A program made the position numbers and the translations under genes. The notes below the pieces were generated by a model. That model saw only the letters and a program-made list of their open reading frames with translations, ran no database searches and was not told the DNA's origin. This document shows, in pieces, positions 11,477-23,400 of a DNA stretch of 64,000 bases (position 1 is its first letter; each line of letters starts with the position of its first letter). The stretch lies in the NCBI RefSeq assembly GCF_025698545.1, contig NC_068567.1, positions 3,968,001 to 4,032,000 of the forward strand. Direction: 5' to 3'. The DNA comes from Gossypium raimondii (taxonomy: Eukaryota > Streptophyta > Magnoliopsida > Malvales > Malvaceae).

Positions 11477-14400
11477 ATGGGGTCAGGCAAAGGCGCGACT
11501 TCTTCTGCCCAACAAATGGAATCGTCTGTCCAAGGCAAGTTTTTATAAGTTTTTTCTTCTAAAATTTTGAATTTTATCACTTTATTTTGGTTTTCCCTCA
11601 TTTAATTCTATTTTAAGAACTCGAATGAGATTGGGTTTTCCTAGATCTCTTAGTATTTATGAGTTGTTCTAGTTTATTAATTAGATTAGTCTTTTTATTA
11701 TTGTAATTATTGTATAAATCAATTGTTAAGTTAACCGAGTTCATCTGAAAAAATGTTTTGGTTAATTATTAGATTGCTTAAAATGAGCTGAATGAATGAC
11801 AAGGATTAAAAAATGAAGTAGATTTTGGGCTTGAAGCCTGAAGGTGCAAAAAGGCAATTGTTGGGTACTTTTGGGGCATCAAAGTTCATAGAAATGCTTC
11901 TGCATCTTACATTAGTGGATTAGAGGAGGATATGAATCCTTTTCTTTTAAGCATAAATGCTGGATAATATTAACTTTATTTTGATTTCCTCTTAAAAAGA
12001 AAATGTTGGGTTTGGAGTTTTCTAGACTCATAGCTGATTGACTTGTTACATTTTGTAGATCTTCGTGAGAGATATAGGCTAGAATTGGAAAATTTAACAT
12101 TGACTACACAGCCAGTCAAGACATTAAGGTTTTTCCTTCTGGCTATCCTTCAATATATCAAGCGATCAGCATCATATCTTTTGGCAAAGGGTGGTTGGCT
12201 TATGCTTTCAAGCACTCTAATAGCAGTTCTTGGAATTTTGCTTGTGACTATTGAGGGCCCTCATGAAAAGGTAATAAAATTTGTAGGTTATCCTACTATA
12301 TCCATCTTTTCTTGTCATGGTTTTCTGTTGATGTGCAGCGTACCTTGGTATGCTGTTGTGAAGGTTCTTATTTGTTTAGAGCTAGTGCTGTGCATATCTG
12401 CTACATTTAACTATGAATTGAGAAATTCAAATGTGATGCAGGAGCTTTTTCTTATTATTATGTTATTATTTGTCTTGTTTATTAATGGTTAGATATAAAG
12501 ATTGGCTTGCATTATTAGTTATTTTTAGGGTTTAAATCTAGGGCTAGGAATAAAACTTTATCTTTAACCTTAGTATAGTTGTGCTGTAAAATAGATTTAC
12601 AGCCACACTATTATTATTATTATTATTATTATTATTTTCTCTCAAGTAATAAACAGAAGCTAGAGTTCTATTAGAACCATACATTTTCAAGAGTTCCAAC
12701 TTCTATCATAGTCATTTTTCATTTATTATTTTGTGTATGGGTTAGGTGAGGATGTGGGGTTGTGCTAGGTCTTATTGCCCCTTAATGACTTTAATTTGAA
12801 CCTTTTTTGATTTATGTGTAAGTTTTTGCTCAATATTTAGTTGATGTATTTTATTTTTTCATTCTTATTTTTCATCATTTATTATAATCAGATTAGTGGA
12901 AACAATAATTAACAGTTGATATCTTGATTACATTTTTCATCAGCATGTTGAGGAAGTTTCTCAGTATGTTCGATTTGGATTATGGTGGATTGCACTTGGT
13001 GTTGCATCTTCAATTGGTCTTGGTAAGAACTTTGATTTCAGAATATCATTTGTGTTGTTTGGAGGAGTGTGCTTGATGAATAATTCATTGCTGTTATAAC
13101 TAGCATGCTTTTTAGGTATTTAAACTCTTTCTTACTGCGACTGGCTGACTAAGCAGACGTCAAATGGTATTTTTGGAAATATGTAATTTTGTTCTGCATT
13201 GCAGCTCAGTTCTAATCTTTTAGATGGGTTTCTTCCTTTAAGAGAAATTTTGAAGTGGCTTAGGCTGTTTAGTCCGATTCTGCCAAATGTAGTTGAAAAA
13301 CTAGCAAACTGGGATAATTTGAGTATTAGCAGTAGCAATTCAGTGATTGTTTCAAAGATTATTGTGTATGATGTACCCATGTATTTTGAACATTTTATGT
13401 GGAAGGGAGGAAGCCCTTTTTTCTGGTTTCTGCTATTCACGCTTCTGTGCTGACGAATATTTCTGGAGTCTGATCTGATTGTCTTTTATGCTGCCTTGGA
13501 ACAAAAAGAAAATTTTCTGGATGCACGAAGATATATGCCTTGATCTGATTCTTTCATTTTTCTAATTCATCTTTCTTATTCCAGGATCTGGTCTGCACAC
13601 TTTTGTCCTTTATTTGGGTCCTCATATTGCCTTGTTTACAATAAAAGCAATGCAATGTGGACGAATAGACCTGAAAAGTGCTCCATATGATACAATACAG
13701 TTGAAGAGAGTTCCTTCATGGCTGGATAAACCCTGCAGAGAGTTTGGGCCCCCGTTATTTTCATCATCACATGGGTCAAGGGTTCCTATTAGCAGTATAT
13801 TGCCGCAGGTGCAGATTGAGGCTATTTTATGGGGTCTTGGGACTGCACTTGGAGAGCTTCCTCCTTACTTTATCTCGAGGGCAGGTGTGAGCCCCATCTT
13901 TACACTATATATTTTAACTATAACAAGGTTTGCTAGAAGAATTTGCTTATGGTAGGCTGGTGAGGGTATTTCTGGAAGATGATCCAATCACTTTTGCTTT
14001 GGGTTTGATAAGTGATATAATACTAACTTTGCAACTTAACATTGTATTATACTTACAGTGCAAAGGAGTTCCTTGATCCCATTTATTCCAAGAAATTATG
14101 GAGCCCATCTTTTTTTCCCCTTCTATAATGCTCTGTGAAAATGGGGTTTTCATGTTTCATATTTTTCTTTGATTAATAACTTCAAGGTTTTCAATTTTGT
14201 GTCTTAATCAAATTTGCTTTAGTTGCATTGCAGTTGCCTTTTTTTCTAATGTAACTTTTGACTCTGCTTTGGTGGATGATTGAATTTTCTCCATGAAGTT
14301 GAGGCCCTAGGTTGTTCTTTGTCCGAATGTTGGTTGTCTACTAAAGACTGTTATTTCCATTTAGATTTTCTACTAGCACTCCATACTGTTAGAATAACCA

Positions 14401-15749
14401 GCTTATGTTGATCTTCATGCTGTATCCAGCTAGTGTATCAGGAAGAAAAATTGAAGCCATGGAAGAATTGGATCATTCCTCAAGCGAGGATAATGGATTC
14501 ATAGCTACTCACCTGAAGCAGATCGAGCACTGGCTGTTATCTCACTCTCAACACATGAACTTCTTCACCATTTTACTGCTAGCCTCGGTCAGTTATATGC
14601 TTTTTTTTTTTTTCTCATTCTGTCATTTGTCATTTTGAATAATGCAAAATATTGATGTGTCATAAGATGATTTATTTTTAGCAAACATTTGGTTGGCTGA
14701 CTGTTTTCCCTGTTTTGTATGTGCATGAACAAATGCATGTTCTGATGCATTTTCTCCAGAGGAAATCCTTGTTTAGGGCTTAAACTAAATCAATCCGGTA
14801 AAAATTTCAAGCTAGAAACATGCGTTGCTAAGATAAATTTAATGTGCAAATTTCTACTTCATTTATGAAGTGTTGTATTATGTTGTTAGAGCAAGGTAGA
14901 GAAACTTGAATGGTGTTTGAGCGCTAGCCCTTGTTAATTATATTCTTTTGAAGATAATATAAGTTGACCGCAAATTATAAACGCTATTTATTTATGCCGT
15001 TTTTTATTGATTTATAACCTCCTGCTGATGGACTGAATCATGTTTCAGATCCCAAATCCTCTATTTGACCTTGCTGGCATCATGTGTGGACAATTTGGGA
15101 TACCATTCTGGAAGTTCTTTCTTGCTACATTGATTGGGAAGGCAATCATTAAAACTCACATACAGGTTTGTAAATAGTGATGTTCTCTCTATGTTTTACA
15201 TACAAGCAGAGCCTCAATTGACCTCACTGGTATTGGCATTGTCCAAAATAAAGCTAGATTTTCTTGAATTCTTAGAAGTATCTATTGGTTCCTTCTTTGC
15301 AGACTGTATTTATCATCTCTGTCTGTAATAATCAACTCCTTGACTGGATAGAGAATGAATTGATCTGGATTCTCAGCTTCATACCCGGATTTGATTCTTA
15401 CTTGCCCACACTCACGGCAAAACTTCATTCAGTCAAAGAGAAGTACTTGGCTGCCCCACCTCCGGTGCCTTCAAATATCAAGGTACTTTCCATAAGCCTG
15501 TACAAGAAATCTATCTATATTTGCCCGAGTTTTGATTGACTAGAAAACTTTACAAATCCGTTCTACAAAATGCTGCTGCAGGACAAGTGGGACTTTTCAT
15601 TTGCTTCGATTTGGAATACCATCGTGTGGCTTATGCTTATGAACTTCTTTGTCAAGATTGTCAATGCGACTGCTCAGAAGTATCTGAAAAAGCAACAGGA
15701 TAAGTCACTTGCGGAAATATTACCTGATTCAACACATTCAGATTCGTAA
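11477..15749 (+). CDS. KMS1: KMS1-like vacuole membrane protein (VMP1/SNARE-associated, VTT domain)
   Basis: Eight exons: 11477-11534, 12059-12270, 12944-13022, 13585-13884, 14430-14587, 15049-15165, 15303-15482 and 15582-15749. They join in frame to 423 residues; the Arabidopsis KMS proteins are about 416. Recognisable stretches are [65 protein letters not shown] (DedA/VTT core), [33 protein letters not shown] and [18 protein letters not shown]. Several hydrophobic membrane segments are present. KILLING ME SLOWLY 1/2 are ER proteins related to animal VMP1 and are needed for early secretory-pathway integrity. The first intron uses a GC donor (AAG|GCAAGT, 11535). The start ATG is followed by GGGTCAGGCAAAGG (MGSGKG), matching the family N-terminus. 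Confidence is high. Confidence 0.94.
11535..12058 (+). other. GC-AG first intron of the KMS1-like gene
   Basis: The donor is CAAG|GCAAGTTT and the acceptor TTTTGTAG|AT. The phase-1 join restores [17 protein letters not shown]. The nearby GT dinucleotides would break the frame. Confidence 0.85.
12606..12637. repeat. (ATT)n microsatellite in KMS1 intron 2
   Basis: About ten uninterrupted ATT units. A likely length-polymorphic marker. Confidence 0.9.
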
Positions 15750-15759
15750 TTCGACGAAA

Positions 15760-16135
15760 GCACTCATCATCCTTTTTCGTTTTTCTTATTTACAAGTAGC
15801 TTTATTGAATTAGAAGTGAATTCTCCTTCATGAATTACCATTAGAGCTATCCACTATAAGAAGCTTGTATATATATATAAAAGAAAAAATTGGAAAAAAA
15901 AAACCATAGACAAACAGAAGATACATGTTTTAGTTATAATTGTTTCGGGCTGTTTTTCACCCATTGTTGACTGTAAAATTTGGATGAATGCAAGAAAAAC
16001 TATCTGCCTTCAACTTCATTCATAATTTCCTTGCATTCATGCAATGAAAGCTTTGCTGACTATTTAACTATTTCTTCAACCGCGCAGGACATTTTCATAT
16101 GTTTTGAGATAATTACATTAGCTTTAAGATATTAT
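15760..16135. other. 3' flank of the KMS1-like gene
   Basis: Probable 3' UTR and flank, with AT-rich runs near 15870-15900 (TATATATATAAAAG). No further gene. Confidence 0.4.
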
Positions 16136-16139
16136 TAGT

Positions 16140-16690
16140 ATCATAATTAGGGTTAAATTATTTTTTAGGGTCTGAATATGACTACTATTCTCATATTAGG
16201 GTTTAAAATTTTTTTTCAAGTTAGGCACTGAATTTGGTAATTATTCTCACATTGTGGCTTGAATTTTTATTTATTTATCTAAGTTAGGCTTTGAACTGGC
16301 AATCGTTTCTATCTTGAGGCTTGAATTATGTTTGTCCAAGTTAGGCCTTGAACATGGTAATTGTTCATAAATTTTTTTTGTCTAATTTAATTCTTGATAT
16401 TTTTTTGAAACCTTTAAAGTTTAGGCTTCAATGTGAGAATAATTGTTAAGTTTATGCTCCAATATAAGAACAATTGTCAAGTTTAGAGATAAAGTTAGAT
16501 TTGGACAAAAGAAAAATTCAAGCCTTAACGTAAAAGTAATTATCAAGTTTAGTGCTTTACTTGGATCATAATAAAGTTCATGTTTCTAATGTGAGAATAA
16601 GTGGATCATGGAAAAGTTCAAGCTCCCGACGTGGGAATAAGAGTTCATAAGAGTTTAAGCTCCAAATAGTAGTTTAACTTTATAATTATC
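16140..16690. repeat. Foldback element made of tandem subrepeats in both arms
   Basis: The left arm (about 16150-16380) repeats, three to four times, a unit of about 60 bases of the type AAGTTAGGCTTTGAA..GGTAATTGTTCTCATATTG.GGCTTGAATTTTT. The right arm (about 16405-16675) carries the reverse complements (for example GTGAGAATAATTGTTAAGTTT, GGACAAAAGAAAAATTCAAG). The outer ends GTTAAATTATTTTTTAGG and TAGTTTAACTTTATAATTA also pair loosely. No coding capacity. Confidence 0.65.
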
Positions 16691-17054
16691 ATATTTTAAT
16701 GAAAAATAGGGATATTCATTGATTAAACATGAGTACATTCAGTCTCAACAACACTAGAGATTGCACCGGTGCTTTCTTCAACCCCATATCAGTCTTGTAA
16801 GCCGTAGCCTCTGCACGTCCATTATTGTTATGCTACAACAAAGCTTCTTATAGAGTACTTGGTTTCATAAAGGTCTCTTCTAGCCTCTACGTATAGCTCA
16901 CCATTTCTGCTATTCCATATTGTCTACAATGTTGTCGTATAGTATAGAGTTGCAGATGTTCCTCATCAAAAGAGCTATTTGATTTGATGTTTTCAAGATG
17001 GAAGACACTGTTGATGGGGTTTTGGGCTTCCATTGGGAAGAAAGTGCGTTAGAG

Positions 17055-18155
17055 AGGTACCGGAGGTGGTTCTTCATAGCATGCTCGGTACGAGGGAGTA
17101 GAATGGTTTTGCATACTTGAAATTTGGAGAAGGCTATTCATACATTTTTAAGTCACAAGTCAATTGCTCAATGAGTGATATAAATTTGATGTGCGTATTT
17201 GTAGCTTTATGTGGTTGTGATATGCTTGGGGATTTGAGGAAGCGTCTTTAGACATTGTGCTCATGCCTATTTGGAGCAAACTTTTTAGAATCGGATCGGT
17301 AGTTCAACTGTTAGTTATTGGTTCAATTTGTTTGGTTTGATTAAATAAACTATTAAAAAATATTAAAATAAAAAAATTTAGTTCAATCGGTTCGTACCGA
17401 ATCTTGAATCAATTGATCTAGTATCTTTCTTTAGATCGATATCTTAACCGATTTTCGATTCAACCAGTCCAATCTATAAATCCAATTCAGTTCAAACAAT
17501 ATTGGTTTGGAGGCTTTAGGACACCTCTACATGGGTTGTGATGTACTTGACAAAGCAATCTTCACCCAATAGATTGTGGGTGCATCTAAGGGTGTTGCAT
17601 ATGGAGGTGATGGTGGCTCTTCACAGTGTGCTCCGAACGAGGAGTAGAACGGCTTTGCATACTTGAAGTTTGGGGGAGAAAGCTATTCATACAATTTTAA
17701 ATTACGTGTCGATTATTCAATGAGTGACATAAATTTGATGTGCCTATTTGGACCTCTATGTGGTTATGATGTGCTTAGGGGTTTGGAGAAGCATGTTTAA
17801 ACATTGTGCCCATGCCTATTTGTAGCAAAATTTTTAGAACTGAATTGGTAGTTAAACTAATCAGGTTATTGGTTCAATTAGTCTGTTTGGTTTAATTAAA
17901 TAATTTCTTAAAAATATTTAAAATAAAAAAATTAGTTCAATTGGTCCATATCAGATCTTGAATCAGTCGGTCTAATATCTTTTTTTTGAATCAATATCTT
18001 AATCGATTTTTGAGTTAATTAATCCCACCAATCGATCAAATTTGATTCAAACAACATTGGTTTGGAGGCATTAAAACACCTCTACATGGGTTGTGATGTA
18101 CTTGATGAAGCGACCTTCGCTCAATAAATTGTGGGTGAGTCTAAAGGTGTTGCAT
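17055..18155. repeat. Two-copy tandem duplication, unit about 545 bp
   Basis: Copy 1 is about 17055-17603 and copy 2 about 17604-18155. Matching landmarks include AGAATGGTTTTGCATACTTGA and AGAACGGCTTTGCATACTTGA, ATAAATTTGATGTGC, CATGCCTATTTG.AGCAAA, TTGGTTTGGAGGC and CACCTCTACATGGGTTGTGA. The sequence GTTGCATATGGAGGTGATGG marks the end of each unit. Identity is roughly 80-85% by eye. Each unit contains one copy of the inverted-repeat element also seen at 5800 and 60375, so that element inserted before the duplication. Confidence 0.8.
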
Positions 18156-18159
18156 ATGG

Positions 18160-19395
18160 AGGTGATGGTGGTGAAAGTGCTTTTTGCATTGGTGCTGAAC
18201 GAGGCACATGAACTTGACCACGAGATCAAGGGTGGTGCTCGTGTGGATGCTAAGGACGAGGCTTCGGCCATTGGTGCTATAGGCGAGGACAAATGCGATG
18301 TTGGGGCAAATTTTAGGGAAGAATTATGATTACCAAATACCAAAAATGCTTTACTATTAGTAAAAGCATGAAAAAAAATTCAATTTAATCATTTTTGAAA
18401 AGAATTTGATTCTATCAAAATAAACAACATTTTCTTTATCAAAATATCTTAGTTTGTCCATATTTTTAATTAAGATATTATCTTATTAATGTCTTAATCA
18501 TCTCGTAAATATTAACTAAAAATATTATTTTATTCAAAAACCTAAGCTCACGATATCCAATTTAAGATATACTTGAATCTTATCAAATTTTATTCCAAAA
18601 TTTTTAAAATAGGACTTTGAAATTTTACCCATGTTTTTTTCAAGTCTTTGCATTATCGGATCTTAAGTTTAATTCGACAATTTCATCTTATCGTGTGTGA
18701 CTTAAATTCTCAACATATTAATTATACATATAAGTAAATTTAACTTTAAAAATTTATATTTACTGAATTTTAAGCGAGAGCAACCTATTTTGAACAACCA
18801 AATATTGAAGAGTAAAATAATTTATCAAATACAATTTATTAGTGATATTATATGTTATATGACTTATGGTATTCAAACGAATATATAGAATTAGATATAA
18901 GATAATTAACTCGTAACATCATACGCAATGTGTCGCAATCCACACCAATCTACAATGTATTGCTTGTTTTGGATAATTTTGTCTAATAAAATATACCTCA
19001 TGAGTTAAAATCTAGTACACAACCAATGTAGGATGCATGACTCCTTTTTAGGATCATGACTTATACCCTATTCCAATAAGAGCTTAGGGTATTCAATGGC
19101 ATAAATTGTTACTCTCCATTAAATATGTTATAAAAATTGCTAGAAAGAATGTCATAGAATTATCAATTGCCAAAATTGTAAGAAACTTCTATGTACAAAA
19201 TTCTCTCCAACAAACAATTAAAAAAAATTTTGGATAGTTGATTGACTTAAATGAAAATTTTGAATAGTTTAATGATTAAATTATAATTTTTTTTAGTTAA
19301 GTGACCAAAACCAGAATTTACCAATAATTTAGTGACTAATCATGTAGTTTACCCTTTTTTGCTTGTCTTTTTCTATGAAGGCTGTTGTTTGGGAT
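18160..19395. other. Intergenic stretch, nothing recognised
   Basis: AT-rich DNA without a credible reading frame. A short open frame at 18093-18329 overlaps the duplicated unit and continues past it, but has no family resemblance. Confidence 0.4.
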
Positions 19396-19400
19396 CCCTT

Positions 19401-19787
19401 GATCATGAGAAATTGTTTTATGAATCCTTCTCACCACATCATCCACAGTCTCTTTCTAATTATTTAATGACTTTTCAGTAATATTTTCTATGTCATTGAC
19501 ACATAATTTTGGTAATTCTTTTACCCTGAACCTAAAACCTCGACCCCAACCTCAAACCCAAAACCTTGAACCTTGACCCCTAATCCTGAACCTTAAACTC
19601 TAAATCTAAAATCCTAAACCTCAAACCCTTAACATGAATTCTTGAGTTCAAATTTGGGGTTTAGAGTAAAAAAAACCAAAATTATTTACCAATAACACAA
19701 AAAAAGTTAAAATATCATTAAATAATTAGAAATAAATCATAGATGATATGGTAAAAAGAGTGCATAAAATAATTTCTTCTTGATGAG
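19401..19787. repeat. Inverted-repeat MITE with a degenerate telomere-like core
   Basis: Long arms pair. The left arm, about 19405-19515, includes GAGAAATTGTTTTATGAATC and TCTAATTATTTAATGAC. The right arm, about 19678-19787, carries their complements (ATCATTAAATAATTAGAAA, GCATAAAATAATTTCTTC). The core at about 19525-19630 is a run of CCTAAAC/CCTTGAACC-like units (CCTGAACCTAAAACCTCG, AATCCTAAACCTCAAACCC) that resembles the plant telomere unit CCCTAAA, degenerated. Confidence 0.7.
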
Positions 19788-19789
19788 CT

Positions 19790-20460
19790 ATGCCGAAGCT
19801 TTTAGTGGACTTATTGTATTTGGGCTCCAATAAGGCCCAAAGCTAGCTTTTTTTTTCTTTAATTAATCTGGATTATTGGAAAAATAGTATGCTTAACGGC
19901 TAATTAAATAAGAAGATATTTAATAATTAAGATTACAAGGATCCCTAAATTGCTATAAAGAATTTTTGTTCTTCTATCAAATTTAAAACATAAAATAAAC
20001 CCCCAAAAAAAGTAGCACCGCAAAGACGAAATCGCGGTGGAAATCCTAATTTTGTAGAAAGAAAAATAATTTAATTTCCTCACAATTAGACAAAACAGAG
20101 ATTAAAAAACGATGCTTCCTACATACTTGCAAAGCCTTATCCATTGATATCATTTTCATCTGTTTTAATCGTTAATACCCAAAAACCCAGAAAAAGAATT
20201 GAAATATATAAGCAATCCGACAAAAACCCAGAATTTTTCTGTATTTTTTAAGGTAAAAACCGCGGAAGAAACAGACCAAATACAAGGCAAAAAGGGTCGT
20301 GCATTTTTTGTTGTTTCCTGTAACTCTTTTTTTTTTTTTCATTTTTTCAAAAATTTGGCAACTATAGAAGGTTTGAGGGAACTTTCATCGTTGAAACAAA
20401 GCGGTGTTCTATACTAACAACGACGACGAAGAGTGCAGGCTTTGGCGTCGTAGGTTGTTA
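19790..20460. promoter_or_regulatory. Presumed promoter and 5' leader of the TVP38-like gene
   Basis: AT-rich upstream DNA with a small hairpin CACCGC-N12-GCGGTG at 20016-20039 and a T run at 20328-20340. No clear TATA box. It lies directly before the ATG at 20461. Confidence 0.35.
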
Positions 20461-23400
20461 ATGGCTTTCACCAGGGGTTCTGCTCTAAGGATCGCTCTTC
20501 TTCTTGTTCTTCTCGCTGCTATCGTTTATGCTTGTTTTACCCTCCCCATTGAAGCGGTTTGCTTCTTTTTCTAGCTATTAAATTATTGTTGATTGATGGT
20601 GTTTCTTGTTTCTATGGTTATTTTGGCGTTGTTAATCTGGGTCTTTTGTTGTTATTTTGTGACTAATTGTGGAATTTGGGTGTTAATTATAATGATTGAA
20701 GATTAGAAATATGGGTTTCTTTTTCCCCAGTTCAATGGATTATCTTGGCGCATTTTGGGAACTGTTTGTGTATGACTTCCTATATATTAACTTTTAGGAT
20801 ATGAGATTAAAAGTGAAAATTTGTACCTAATTGTATATTCCATTGCTGGAATTACTATAAATGCTAAGTTGGTTAATTAAAGGTGAGAGTTTTGATGAGG
20901 AATCTGAAATTAAATAGGGTTGTGAATTCATAGCAATTGGATTTCCATTCTCCCCCCACATTCCAAAATTTAAATTTTAGTTATAAATAAGCTTGGTTGT
21001 TATTTTGCTACAATCTGTGCATTGTTGAAAACCAAGTTTTTTCTTGCAGATTCTGAAGGATTTCTTGTTATGGGTTGAAAAGGATCTTGGACCTTGGGGT
21101 CCACTCGTGCTGTAAGTCACTTGATCCCTACCTAACTATCTTTCGGTTTTCAATTAGCATATGATATTTTGTTTGCTTAGTTCTTTACTATGTAATGCAA
21201 ATTTCTTTTGTACTAATTGTTGTTATATTTCAATCTATGAAGTCTAATTTAAATTGTTTTTGACACTTTGCCAAACCTGGTCTGAGTTGAAAGTTTGTCA
21301 TTTGGTTTAATCCAGCGCTCTCTAGTAATATGTTTGTGTACGTCTAAAATGGAACCGGATTGTCTTGTCTATGCGAAACATAAGAACAGTGTAACTGTAT
21401 GTGTTCTCAGCATTGAATGAATAGAATGCCTCTCAATAATATCAATCTTAGCCTGTTGTTAGGTTCTAGCTCTGAATTTGAAGCTTTGGGATGGATAATT
21501 GCCACTTTGATGGCGAATTGAGTAGCTCTAAATGACTTGACTCCAAAGTATTAGAAATTTTTTACATTCCAACTCATTTCTCCTACTTGATTTGCAGGGC
21601 TGTTGCTTATATTCCTCTGACAGTCTTGGCTGTTCCAGCTTCAGTGCTTACTGTAAGCTTAAACTCCTGTACTGATGCTTTAACATAGCCAAATTTATTA
21701 CTGTTTTGTAACATCTTGCAATTTTCTTGTTCATTTTCCATTTTAATTTTATGATTGGCTTTTCCCACTTTGTGGTATATGGAGTAATGATCCTGATTCT
21801 TGCAATCCTTCGTAGTGGTGGTCTTATGTCCAGTAGACATGATGTCCAAGGCTCCAAGCAGTGTAAATTATCTTTATGTACTGATTTTGGATGCAGAACA
21901 CATTAGTAGTTCAAGTCAATTCTTCATGCAACTTATTGTGCATGGCTCTTTCAAACACATTAGTAGTTACTTGTTAATAAACCTGATTTTAGCGATGAGC
22001 GTAGCCATCTCTAAGTATCTGAATTTGATAAGCTATCCTTAACTTGACACTTGTTGAAACCTATTCTACCTATTGGAAAATTACGAGAGCACCACTTTTT
22101 ACTGTATACTTTTGTTTCTCAGTTATTCATCTATGATTGACTTGCATTGTTACTCTGCAATGTATAGTTGTATATTGAAATATCCTTACATACATTAAAT
22201 GAGAAAGAAATAAGGTTTTAACATTACAAGGTATTGTGTTTTATCCTTCAGCTTGGTGGGGGTTATCTTTTTGGATTGCTTCTGGGCTTCATTTCAGATT
22301 CTATTGGTGCAACTGTTGGTGCGGGAGCAGCATTTCTTCTAGGCAGAACAGTATGCTTATTGATTTCTTATGAAACTTTTGGTTTAATGTCTTACTGCTT
22401 TATCTTTCATTGAAAAAAACAACGTATTGATGTGTTATATATTATTTTTCACTAATTTTCATATCTTGCTTTATATTACTTTCCTTTTTAATTAGTTTTG
22501 GTGTGTCTCATTCAATTTTCATCTTATTAGAATTATGATGTTCTTGTACAGATCGGGAGATCATTGGTTGTAACTAGGTTGAAAGATTATCCTCAGTTCC
22601 GGTTAGTAGCAATTGCAATACAGAGATCTGGCTTTAAGGTTTGCATGCTTCGTATTAATTTTTGAAGGATGATTATTGGTTCTTAAGCTGTATATCTATG
22701 AGGCCTGTGTTTTAAAACACCATATAACATTTCCTAAATTTTCCTAAATTCTTATCATTTGATGTTATTTGGTGTAAATAACACTTATGCTATGTTTGGT
22801 ACGAGTATTATTTTTTCCACATGTTTTAGTATATGAGTTAGCAATCAACTAATTCAATTGGTAATATTTAGCCACTCCTATGACTTACTTTTAGCAAAGA
22901 GAAGGAAAAAATTCACTTATTTTGAAGAGGTCTTATTTTTATTAGAGTTTTTACTCATCTTTCTAATTCCAAGTTTAAATTTGTACTAACTATTCTTTAT
23001 TTTATGTCTAACTATTGTAATATATATGTAATAAATAAGCTTGTTTCCTCATGTTGCTACACTAGTAACCAAACGGAGCATTAATGTATTGGCATGAGTT
23101 CATGAATGTGAAGGTATCATTACTTACTGAAAAATGCTATTAGCCACATGGTGGAATAACCAAATTTTGTTTACTGATACCTATCACATTGTTATATTAA
23201 AAAGTTTCTGCATGGTTTTTCTTTTCTATATGGCTCTGAGTTTTGATAAGATATTATGCATATTTGCTAATCCTAATTTGACATTGTTGAAATGTAATGT
23301 TTAATGTGTCCCTGGGGGAAAAATAGTTCTCTTATAAAGCATTGGCATCTATCACATGCTACATTCAAGTGTTTTTGTTCATTCAATTCTTTCTATATGA

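Noticed and set aside
18093..18329. Plus-strand 78-codon frame with GGARVDAKDEAS
   Set aside because: Part lies in the tandem-duplicated non-coding unit, the other copy of which is not open. No recognisable domain.
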